DNA from: Micropterix aruncella
Lineage: Eukaryota; Arthropoda; Insecta; Lepidoptera; Micropterigidae
Reading direction: 5' to 3'
Assembly: GCA_944548615.1 (NCBI GenBank)
Contig: OX155980.1
Span: 39,851,227 to 39,915,226 of the forward strand
DNA: 64,000 nucleotides
The notes below the pieces were generated by a model. That model was not told the origin of the DNA. It saw only the letters and a list, made by a program, of their open reading frames with translations, and did not search any database. Position 1 is the stretch's first letter, and each line of letters begins with the position of its first letter. The position numbers were made by a program, and so were the translations under genes. Positions 14,101 through 26,100 of the stretch are shown piece by piece.

Positions 14101-17100
14101 CAACTGGCGCAATGTCCTCCACTCCCGGAGCAGCTCTAGATGCACTGCTGAACTTACCGCCCCTACACATTCATTTGAACAGGTGGCGAAAGCCAGCATG
14201 TACAGGCTATCTGCCCGAGAGAAGGTAAACTGGATCTCACAAGCACTAAGATCAGTTCTTGACTCAGTCAGTGAAAATCCAACCCTCAACATGGTATCAG
14301 ACACCATGCTCCCACTCCTAAACTTTGGAAAACTTTTTACAGTGGAACTGCTGCCCAGAGACGACTGGCTAAAAAGCCAACTGCAATGGGAGGCCGGTAG
14401 TCTTAGATGGTATACTGATGGGTCCAAATCGGGACTTGACGTAGGCTGTGGTATATATGGAGAGCGACCAAACTTCGAAAGAAGTGTAAACTTGGGAAAA
14501 TACGCCTCCATATTCCAAGTGGAGGTTTACGCCATTATTGAATGTGCGGATATCAACCTCCAAAAGGACTACGCCAACCACCGTATCTATATCCACTCGG
14601 ATAGCAAAGCAGCTCTTATGGCACTAGTCTCGAATACCATTAATTCAAAGCTAGTGCAAAACTGCATATCACTACTGAATTCCCTGGGCGAAAAGAACAG
14701 GGTAATTCTAAGATGGGTTCCCGGCCATGCAGGAATCGAGGGAAATGAAAAAGCCGACGAACTTGCTAGGACGGGAGCAAAGGGAACGTTATACGGCCCT
14801 GAACCTTGCTGTGGCGTACCAAAAAGCCTTGCAAACCTAATGCTCAAACAAATGTGTTTAGAACAATCCGTCAACCACTGGAACAACACGCCAGGGTTGA
14901 ATCATTCCAAAGCGCTTATTAAGGCTTACGACCGTAAGACGGCCCGTGAGGCCCTATCGCTAAATAGGAACAATCTACGCATACTGGTGAGGGCGCTCAC
15001 GGGGCATTGTGGCTTGAGCAAACACATGTTCAACCTCAAGCTCAGAGACACAAAAATGTGCAGGTTCTGCCAAGGGACAGAGGAAACTCCCCAGCACCTC
15101 ATGTGCGAGTGTGGCCTGCTGATGCGTAAAAGATACACCCACTTAGGTGGTCACTACCTCCAACCTGAGGAGGTAAAACAATTTGGCGCCAAAAGCCTGC
15201 TGCGGTTCTTCAATGACACGAGGCTTAGCGCAGAACTATAGTAGGTGGCGAACACAATAGATCAGCAATGGTCGCAGTGTTACAAGGCTCATAAAGACCT
15301 TAGAAAAGCCCCACTCAACAAATAAAAAAAAAAATAAAAAAAAACTCCTAATACTAAATTCATTACATGTGCGTAGCACCAAACGTGAATTTGGCCTGGA
15401 GACTCTTTTGATAGCCATGAAGAAAATCTGTTGTATTGGCCTTGCATATTTGCTGCCCCATCTGTTGAATTACCGATGCATCTTTTTATATCTACATTTA
15501 CAGACTTTAAAATTGCATCAATCAAGGAAAACATATCCTTTCCAGTTGACGATTCACTTCTACGACAGCGAGAAGTCTTTCATGTACACGAGCATCTGTC
15601 ATGTAGCGTATTATAATTGAGCATTGGTCTACTTGCAAAGAAAACATACCAACTGCTCGTACCTCCAGACAAATATTCTTACATACAAGTTCACCGACTG
15701 CTAGGATAGTTTTATTAATAGTTGTTTTTGACAAAAACGTTACCCCTTACAAAAGCCTTTGGCAAGCCATGTAGTGTTTTACTTTTGTCAATGTACTTAC
15801 TATTTCAAGTGATCTTTCAGATGGATATCATATTTTCTGAGGATAACCACGAGCTCAAAAAAGTTGCCGTGGTCTACAGTCATGTCCTCGAGACTATATG
15901 CTGCTTCTAGTTGGTCACCTCTATAACTTGATACGCGTTTCCTAATAAACTTCACAATGATAGATATTCTCTGTAAAATTTCTCTTCTTTTCCGCACTAG
16001 TGCTCGATGTAGGTAAGGACATTTGATTGAAAAAAATTAAACTGTGAACGTCTTTTTTACTGGACCTCAAAATGTAAGCTTCCGCACAAGCACGATGCGT
16101 TTCAGTTTTTTCGTGTTCCTGTACTCTGATGTGAACATGTCTCTTATCTTATCTCCTCGAAAAAAAGGGCTTGAGCTGGTATCAGAAGTTGCAGAAAATG
16201 CTAGGCAAACTGAACAGAACAAAGCACAGTGTTCACTGCTGTAGGTCAGCCACTTGCGATTGGTTCCGTCTTTACGATTTACAGATTTCTATAACACAGG
16301 ATCAATAATGTCTTGCATGGGATGAAATTTGAAAAAAAAAACCATCTGATCGTTTTCAGGACGTGCAAAATAGTTAAATGAAGGATTTACATTTTCAACT
16401 AGTTCCCTATTGGCGTCATTTGCAGAATAATGGGGGGCATGCCCATGCTGTTCATATTGAAGTTCCACTTCAACTAGAGGTTGTTCGAGTTGGTTTTCCT
16501 GACTGATTAACTCTTTGTCACATTCAGGAGGTGATTTGACAGTTGCTTCTTCAGTTACCACCACTGCATTAGAAGTAGATGAATGAGTAAAAATATTTGT
16601 CAACAAACATCCCTTCGGCTTTTTCGAAGCGGTCGATGGGGTCTCGTTCGTGCGTGGATTTGCGTGCATACAGCTCGCCTCTCCCCATCGCACTGGATGC
16701 ACCACTGCATGCACTGGCTCCAGCCCGGCCCGCGCCGCCCCGCACCGCCCCCGCGCCGCCCTGCGCTGCCTCACCGTTCGCGCGTGCGCATGCATGGCAA
16801 AATGGCGACGATAGGACCACCGCGCCTGCGGCGCGGCGGCTCTTTCGTCGACTCCGGCCCATCGGGCATTTGCCCGATCTGCCCGTACGGCCAGTCCGGG
16901 CCTGCTTTGTTGCAAACATTCAAAAAGTATAATAATATGATATGCCCGCATCGCAACACAAGGATTAGGGACGCAAAATACGGGCAGTTAGTTATATTTC
17001 AATGGAACAGTCAAACACCGAGATTGTTAGACATATGAAACAAGACGACTAACTGTAAAACGCTGATTTTATGCTGGGCAAAGATATTCTAAAGCGCACA

Positions 17101-20100
17101 AAAAATATGGAGACGAGCAATGGAAACCAAAAGGCATTATCGGACTCAGTAATGTTTTATTTTCGTGAAAACGAGAGTGCGGAACCACGGACGAGAGCGG
17201 CGTGCAGGCAAAACAGAGACTAGAGCCGTACTGAGGCAGGCGGCGGCGATATTGACACATTTATGTCAAACAGCGAGACGCGCGAAGGGGACAACGTTTG
17301 AACGAAGTGGGAGAAGGAACACCCGGCGCATCTTGAGGTCTAAAGATGATGTAGGTATAAATAAGAGACTGTATTTCAATACATTTATCACGCCTCTCCG
17401 TACATGGAGCCCGTCTCTGGAATGCTTTACCCACACATGTAAGGAAAGCACCGAGTCTGTATTGCTTCAAACGCTCATAAATTTCTCATTCCCTCCCCCT
17501 TCCCTGCGTCATTATAGGTTTATCGCCTTTTTATTTTTTTAAATTTATCTTTCATTGTCTGCTGGATTCAAATGTTAGATACATTTTGTACAAGCTGTCT
17601 TTATAAAAGATCTTAATAATTGTTTTATCTTATTTTTACGGCAAAACATGTTTTTTCATTAGGTTAAGGTTAACTGTAAGATATTGCTTCAACACAATAA
17701 GCTCGCTGATTTATTATTATTACTTAATTATTATTATTAAAGTTGTAAGTACTAAAACTTCTCTTTCCTCAGTAACTAACACCTAAATCAACATCATTTG
17801 TTTAACATTTTCCATTAATTTTTCATGTACAAACCTTCCGTAAAATAAAATCTGACTAAATTTTGTTTTGTTTGCAATGCATGGAACTACTCTTTGAAAA
17901 AAAAGGATTTTAGGTCACAAACACCTCATATATATGAAATAAATTATAAAAAATATTTCTTACCGATGCCTACAATTCGTCCAGCAATAGCTCCTAGGCA
18001 GAGACTAGGTATGAACAGACCACAAGGCACTTTCATGCCGAAAGTAAACACCGTCATCACGAGTTTCAAAATGAGAGCCAAAATAAGAAGCCAAATAGCG
18101 CGATGAACTCCTGGACCCGCCGCAGCGATTTCGATAGCCGATTTGACATTAGTAAAGTTACGGTTGTAGTCACTGAAACATAAAATAAAAACTAGTAACA
18201 ACTTCCATTAGGAAATCACTAACCAATTATCACATGCGATCTGCACAATTTGACCGCATACATTTTGTTTGCAATTGGTGCAATCTTACCAATATGATCA
18301 ATAAAATTTATAGCCGATCAAAATATATAGGAATTGTGTAGGACCCTATTAGTATGATCCTCCCATCCAGAAGCCCTAAGGGTCAGCAATGAGCATAATG
18401 TTTTTGTGTGCCTCACAAATAACGCTGCAACCTATTTGTAAAAGCTTTTCATGAGTACAGTAGAATACCGATTACCCGAATTAATAGGGGAGCAAAGGGT
18501 ACATTTCCAGAAAACCAATAGTTGCTAATAAAAGAAAGTAAATTTATGTCGGTAGAAAGACATGTAGTAAGGTTCATATCATTATTTAAACATTTTAAAA
18601 AGTAAATACATCATAGGAGAATGCCACTCTTTGGGATGCCTTTTTCAATAACAATAAACCATGTGTCATATGAAAGACCTTTTTATGTATTATAATTACT
18701 TATATGACAGCTCTTCTTAATTGGTTGTGGGTAAAAAACAGCATACTAGAATAGACCGTGGGAGTACGAAGCTGGGCTGTGAGTGAATGCGAAAGCGAAA
18801 TAAAAAGAGATAGCTGCCTATGGGCTCCCACTATCCTTGTCAAGTCGCGCATGCGCGTTTATCATTCTTTAATTGAGTATAATAATTGTGCACTCAGTAT
18901 ATATTTAAGTGACCCGCGCATGCGCAACAAAACAAGGATAGAGGGGGCCCATTCCTTTATCGATATCTCAGGCCGGTCGCGTGGTCTATTCTAGTATACT
19001 GTGGTAAAAAGTTATACATGGCAATAGATATTGGTAGTGGTTAATTTTACTTGGGTAGTTGCAAGAGAGATGCGAGACGAAAGACTGCAATCGACGTAGG
19101 GCATCAGTTGTTGATTGGCTTTCGTTTCGTGCTATATCATTTTTTTTGCTGTATATATTTTTATTTTGTGCAATAAAGAATAAGTAGTAATAATAGTTCT
19201 AATGAGATAATAATTATAATATTTGTTCAGTTAAAAATTTAAATATCTAAAACTCGAATACCACAAAGCCATTCAAGCTGACATTTAGTTTTTAAATATA
19301 ACTAAAATGTGTCTAAATATATATGCCACTCTTTAAGCCTATTAGTTGGTGGGCCTAAGGCTCATACAAATAGTGGAATTCTCCTTTATAAATTAAACCA
19401 GTCAATTCATTTATCTAGAAATTACATTATTACAAATAGTGAAAAATCTACACTAATTGACGGGTTAGATAACCGGTCATTCGTATAATAGATGTGTAGA
19501 TAATCGGTACTCTTCAAGCTGATTAATCAATATTAAATACAAAACTCGGCTTATTTTAGCTTCCAAAAATGGTAATAGTAAGGTAATAGGAAGATGAAAT
19601 CTGCTTAAAAAGTTCCTTACCATAGGGGATCGGAATTAGAGATTCCACACTGGCTAAAGAGTAGATAAATTAGCTGTGATGTGTTCATTCTTGTGTAGGG
19701 ATTTGGATAAGCGATAATAGCGGATATCAGAGTCACAACCAGCACTTCCGTTACTGGATATTGTCCGAGCTTAGAGAATTTCCGATAGCGACACCAATAA
19801 AGATTGGCTTTGATAAATAATGTCGCTATACAACCCTGAAAAATAAAAACAAAAATTTGACAAACATGAAATGTATCATTTTATTAAAATGTCACTAATA
19901 TAAATTAGATAAATAAAACAGAAAGGTCAGTAATACAAGCAAAATTACCTCGAAACAAAATAAAGGTATAAAATAAATTGATATAATACAAATTGCTAGA
20001 CTATTCTTACCCCGATGATCCCTAATCCCACGAATGGCACTAGTTCAAAAAAGATCCAAGGCTTATTATATTCTACAAAGAACAGCACCGAATGCTGGTT

Positions 20101-23100
20101 TCCGAACGGATTAATAGAACGAAGAACGAAGGCAGCTATCAACGCGCAGAAAAAAGATCTCCATAATGTTTTTAGTGGAAAGTAGTAGGATACCTGAAAC
20201 AACAGAGTCTATTAAAAATGATGTTATTAAAATTAAATACTAAATATAAACGTTACAGATAAAGTTGATTGCGGGAGATGCAGTGTGAAATTTGATTGAG
20301 AGGATTGTTTTTATTTTATTTTTATCAGAAGAAATTACAGTGTTCCAGGACAATTGTAACAATATTTTGAAATACGTACAATAAAGACTATTCGGGCGGG
20401 GATAAAAAAAAATACATTTTAAAAGTGACAACAATAACACAATATAAATAGGCCTGACATTTTTTAGTATGTTGCATTATCATCCTCCATTCATTAAAAA
20501 GTTTCACCATAAAGTCATAATAAAGATTCACCATAAAGTAGATAAGATCCAAATATTGAGTAACATGTGATTACGGCTACTGAAAGCATCCAGTAGTAGA
20601 AGCCAAGGAGTTTATAAAAACGTTAATATGAGAGCGATAGCCAGGGGGAAGTGAAGGCATCGTTCAACCTAAATCGTTCGACAAACCTAAACCTCAAATA
20701 ATTTGACAAGGCATAAAAAGAATGATTCAATTACCTCCTCGAGACTGAATAAAACTCCTCCGATTGGCGCCCCGAAGGCTACAGATACGCCAGCAGCAGC
20801 TGCCGCCGATAAAATTTCCCTCTTTTTAGCTTCATTTCGGCCATATTTTGGAAAGAGATACGACAATATATTTCCCAAGCAGCTGGCAATGTGAACCATG
20901 GGGCCTTCTTTTCCGAGTGACAGCCCAGAAGATACGGATAGAATCAGACCGACTGATTTGATGATCAGAGTCCATTTGCCGAGGTAACCTCGGATGATGA
21001 AGCCGCTGAGGATCGTCTTGATTTCTGGTATACCGGATCCGCAGGCGTACGGAGCAAACATCCTCACGAGAGAAGCGGACAGAGCCGCAAAGATGAGCGC
21101 CCATACGATGTAGAAGAGGTAGCCGACTATGTAGGCGCCGGCACCTTCTCGTGATTCGCCAAACACCTCGGGCCACGTCAACCACTGAAAATAAAATATA
21201 GGCGATCGAAACAAATTGAGGATACATCGGACCTTAGCAAAATGAAACGGTACAAATGACATAAGATAAAATTCAGATCGCACAAGATTAAAAAAGATTA
21301 CATTACTGCCATACTGATTGAAGTTGATTAAATTACAATGATAACATTAAGTGTCTGTCATAAATCGCAACAGGAGCACTGATCAATTTCACTTATTTGA
21401 AGCGTTTAAAAAGTCTTACATATACGAATAGGAAGAAAGAGCGTTTATGAAATTCTACAGACGAATTCAAAAAAGTTTGAAATTTATACAGTTTATACAC
21501 TAAAATTAGCGGTGAAGTTTCAATTCAATTCCTAGACACTGGCATTTATTTACATTCTCGATTTACGCTGCTCGATGATCGCAAGCAAGTAAGGCAATTT
21601 TAAACATAACATAAATATAATTATTTCGATTTTGTATCGGCTGCTCGCTGTACGCATTTGCTATTAAGTCACTTCAACAACAGAATAAAACTAAATATAG
21701 AATAATTTATTAAAAAATCACCAAATGATTGAAATGCATACGATTTTTTTTAATTTCTGCACAACGAAAATATAATTTGTCAGCTTTTGTAAAGTTCGGT
21801 GACTTATATATTTCTATCGCAACAAAATTTTAAAGTAGCAGCTTAGTATTGCCGTTTTAATGATATTTGGAAAACCAGCGTAAAGTGTTGAGCTAGCAGA
21901 AACTATTATACTTGACAAATTGAAGCATGAACGTAAATCAGTCATTGCAAAAATTACGCATAATTTTTACCTATTATCTAAACTTTGTACACTGCGAAGA
22001 GGTTAGGGAAAAGAGAAACTTGGTCATATAAGTGATTCGCTGTGCTTGGTTTATTATCTCACATTTAAAATATAAATAGTACGTTCATACATAATCTTTA
22101 TGTACTTTTATGGCTATGAGGCCATAAAGGTAAATGAGGCCATGAAGTTGAGGCTCTGGATGATTTTTAATGAGAGGAAAAAATACCACATTTGACTCAA
22201 GACTATGGAAAAATAATTGAGTGAAAGTGCAATGTAAGCTTTCTTGCGAGCCATTCATATACTCTGGGTTTACATATCATGTCCACACAAATTTATATCA
22301 TTAATATAGGAAGCGTATAATTTGCTTATAAAAGATGCAACGCATTTAATTGCAATGCATTTGATATTTGATTGTATACAAAATATGAGACTGTGCGATC
22401 ATGGCAATGTGATTTATAGACATAAAAAATAAGATATAAAATTTGTACAAATATTTGTATTCGCAAGTGCAATGAAATCGCAAGCAGGAAAGATGTAAAT
22501 ATAAGCACCTAATTCTATCTTAAACATATCATCAATGCGCATGCCAATTATGAAATGTTTCAGAGATCAAAAGTTAGGATAAGCAAAACTTTATTAAGTA
22601 ATGCATTCGAGTGCAGGTAACAGATTTGGGCTCCGCAAAGACCACAGGCAATATCATTTATTCTAGAGGTGGTGTGTATCAAATGATGTATAGAACCGTT
22701 AGTGAACAGCATTCTTTTTTAATTGCTCCGTATAGAAATGTTCTAAAGTCGAATGCACATGATATGCAACCCCCCGAGTAAATGCACCGATCACAAAAAA
22801 AGCTAACATCACACTTCCACTAAATTACGAGGCAGACAAAAAACCTTCTATTTGTGACCTTTTTTTGTTGTTCCATACACCATTGCAGACTGCACAAATA
22901 GTAACATTATTCTTTGTTTTGTATTTCGTAGTGTATTTCTTCAAAAACAGTGTAGTTGCGCCACAAAAAAAATCTTGCTGGAACCACGCAAAATAGCGCT
23001 GGTGTGGTAGTAAAACCATGAGCAATGTAAACCTGATGAAGTAATTCTTGCGAAGAGCAACGGCAAGGAGACTATGACAGCAACAGTATGGCTCATGCTG

Positions 23101-26100
23101 TTGGCCTTCAATGTCAGGGGATTTTTGCATTCCTCCTCCAATGCACTGGAAGATAAGGTTGAATGACTGGATATCAGAGATGTTGAAATTCTATTTAAAT
23201 GCCTTTAAGCATACCCTCCTAGACCTTAGTAACCTTACTCGCTGAAGCTATTTAGAGGATAGTTCATGTACCCTTTGTAGCAATACCTCTTGCACAGCTA
23301 GACATAGTTTAGATGAATGCAAGTCAGCCTTAGATCAACGCTGGTACATCTACTACCAAGACAAAGACCTTGCTATTATTCTGTCAGTATTTCCACAGTA
23401 GAACCACATCTCTTTTAAGATCTTGGTCTCTAGGAAAATATTTACTCCTTCCTAGAAGACATTTCTAAAAATACAATTTCTGCATTTAAAACTTTATGGC
23501 TTTGAAGGGGAAGTGAATAGGTGGTAAATTGCATGCTCACATGTGGCAAGACAGCTGCCCTAAGCCTACCGTAGCCGGTGGTTAGTCCGGAGTCCATCGC
23601 TCACCATACAGAAGTGTAATAAAAATATTACAATGGGGCCGGCTCCTGTCCATTTCTTTTATAGCAGCTCTGTTTGTATTTATTATTACCTGTGAACAGT
23701 TTCCATTGTCAAATGTTATTTCAGAGGATGACCAGCAGCACTGCTCGTGGTTCAGCCAAAACATTCGTGGGCAGATGCCGAATTTTAGATCAGTCATCCA
23801 GCTCGCTCCAATATCTATGACGCCTGCGAATACTCCGGTGAAAAGCCCAACGAGCAAAACGCACACCCAGCCGGACCAAGCATCGTGGGCACCCTGAAAG
23901 AATGTGATCGGACAATTCACTTGATAAATATTTTCGCTCTAAGAATAAGACAGTATGGTCAGGTCTTATAATATGGTAATAAAGTAGACCATAATGGCCC
24001 ATATTCGGTTTCTTGTAGGTGTCTAAATTGGGGTCTAAAAAGGCGCTAAAACGACGCTTAATTTTGAACTCACGGGTTTCCCCTTTTATGGGTCCTAACT
24101 GGAGCGTGCTTATGTAGAGCTCATCAGGTGGTTAAATTGATGTTTAGCACAGCAAGACCTTTTTTGGTATTCCATTTCTACAAGTGGCGGATGGGTCTTA
24201 ACTAAGTACGGTCTGAAATTGAGTAGTTTACGTTTGACAGCGGCTTAGCTCTTGTTTTGCTCGTGATTTTAAGACTTTTGATCATAATTTCTGAGATGTT
24301 TTCTCAGTATTGGCTTTTAACTCGAAGAATGGACGATGAGTGCCAATTATCGTAATTAATCGTTAATTAAAATCTATATTTTGCCTGAAAATTCTGTGTC
24401 AATAATTTTAGTAGGTTTTTAAATTTATTTCATAATTTGTAATTTTTATGAATAACTTTGTATATTTGGGTAGGTAAAACTAATACTTCTATAATTAAAA
24501 GGTCTATTATTATAATTAAAATATAAATTTCTTTCAGATGATATGCTGGTAGATCCCCGTGATGTCATTTACAATGCTGATTCAGGTGGTTCGTTTGTGC
24601 AAGTGGGCAATATCTTGTGGCAAAATATTGTTGATGTATATTTTACATAATAAAGAATTAAAAATGCTTTGTTGCATTGATTATTTACTCGAATACATGA
24701 GTTAAACCACCTTTGGGTTATTATTAAAAAAGTAGGTAAATCTTGTTTTTTATAATTTTTCACTATCACTGGATTAGAAGTAATTGCGTCAATGAGGATC
24801 CTCTTCTACTCTTTGTTGGCATATTATCCTTGTTGCTGGACATGTTTGATAAGAATCTGAACACCAAAATGCGATGGGGAGCGACAGCTGGGCGATGGCG
24901 GGCATGTGGCGAGCGGGGCGAGTAAGCGAGCTGTCAAAATTAGGACCCACTTTGGGAAGGCCATAGACAAAACGAAAAATTTTAAGATTTCGGACCGGTT
25001 CTTAATTTTGATGAAACGGAATACCAACAAAATAACAAAGGTTCTTAAGTTACTAATTTTTAGCACCAGCTTAGATTAATTATAAATAGGATAGAAAACG
25101 AATTTACCGCGTGAAATTTGTAGGACCCGACGTTTCGGTGACGTTGCAGCCGCCGTTGTCTAGGGTAGACTAAAGAGCTGTCAGTCCGTTGTTTTGCGGG
25201 TAGGCCGCAAAACAACAAAACAAACGCAAACAACGGACTGACAGCTCTTTAGTCTACCCTAGACAACGGCGGCTGCAACGTCACCGAAACGTCGGGTCCT
25301 ACAAATTTCACGCGGTAAATTCGTTTTCTATCCTATTTATAATGTCAAACAACCGCGATAGTCTTCGATTTTATATCAGCTTAGATTAAGCCCGCGAGAA
25401 ACGAAATACGGGCTACTATCAGCGACTGCCAGACGACTCATAATCTGGCACCCTTAGGGAACTATAAACAACAGTCCACCCACCTTGATGAGATCCCATA
25501 TTGAATCCTGCTTCTTCTTTACGATATACCGATGTCGCATGCGATCTCTCGCTATGTCACGTTGCCAATCAATTGTGTGGAAATCATCATACTGGCCAAT
25601 TCCAGGGATATCATCAGCATCTAATAACAACAAATATAATATTATTTAAAAAACCAACCTCGATAGTCAAGAAATTGAGGTAAACAATAATGTTAATATA
25701 AATTAAATAAATGAATCTAATGTACAAATGGTGTTGTCTGACTGTCAGTCAACAAGACTGGAGCTTTAACTACAAATCCTTATTTTATTTGACTAGAAAA
25801 CGTGGCTCATTTTTTGTTTTGTTTGTTTGCACCGCCACTCTATGATTAATATGGAGAAATTAGGTGGATCAAAAGAGAATGGTAATTTCATAACCACTTG
25901 CGAATTTTGTTGTAACACTTTGCCACTATACCAAATAAGAGCTTATTAGAAGTGTAACATTACATTCTATAGCAGCTAAAACTTATAGTGTTGACATTGA
26001 AAAAAAAAATAATTTCACACATTTTTTTCCTAAAATGCCTTATTTAATTCGTTTTATTTAAACAATACAGTTGTTTACACTATTTATATACGAGGTGTAT

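Larger units (their letters stand above)
11453..16600 (-). pseudogene. hAT transposase, split by a LINE and several frameshifts
   Basis: The pieces lie in order on the minus strand. N-terminal region 16289-16600 ends [18 protein letters not shown]-type zinc finger at about 16050-16280 reads [23 protein letters not shown]4371 parts follow: [15 protein letters not shown] with DHGNFFEL (15.8-16.0 kb), [14 protein letters not shown] (15.6 kb), then [13 protein letters not shown] and [12 protein letters not shown] (15.36-15.5 kb). After the LINE the frame resumes with [18 protein letters not shown] (12.6 kb) and ends in the dimerisation domain [20 protein letters not shown] (11.5 kb). Several shifts and stops are visible, so it is not functional as it stands. 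Confidence 0.88.
10644..16904 (-). mobile_element. hAT transposon (ZMYM1/DUF4371 type) with exact 8-bp target duplication
   Basis: The left end CAGGGCCGGACTGG and right end CCAGTCCGGGCCTG are terminal inverted repeats. The 8-bp repeat CTTTGTTG directly flanks both (10636-10643 and 16905-16912), as expected for hAT. The transposase runs on the minus strand from a GC-rich 5' end near 16.6 kb to the hAT dimerisation domain at 11.46 kb. Without the nested LINE (12691-15344) the element would be about 3.6 kb. It lies in the ClC intron between exons 9954-10094 and 17964-18172, in the same transcriptional orientation. Confidence 0.93.

Noticed and set aside
16569..17038. Long overlapping open frames on both strands in the GC-rich hAT end
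   Set aside because: They arise from low stop-codon frequency in GC-rich DNA; only the part from about 16600 downward on the minus strand matches the hAT transposase.
22825..23130. 101-codon minus-strand open frame rich in Cys and hydrophobic residues
   Set aside because: No domain, no splice sites fitting the ClC model, and it sits in an intron between phase-0 exons that already join perfectly.
25261..25300. Active hammerhead ribozyme
   Set aside because: The CUGANGA box is not present in either copy; kept only as a low-confidence remark on architecture.
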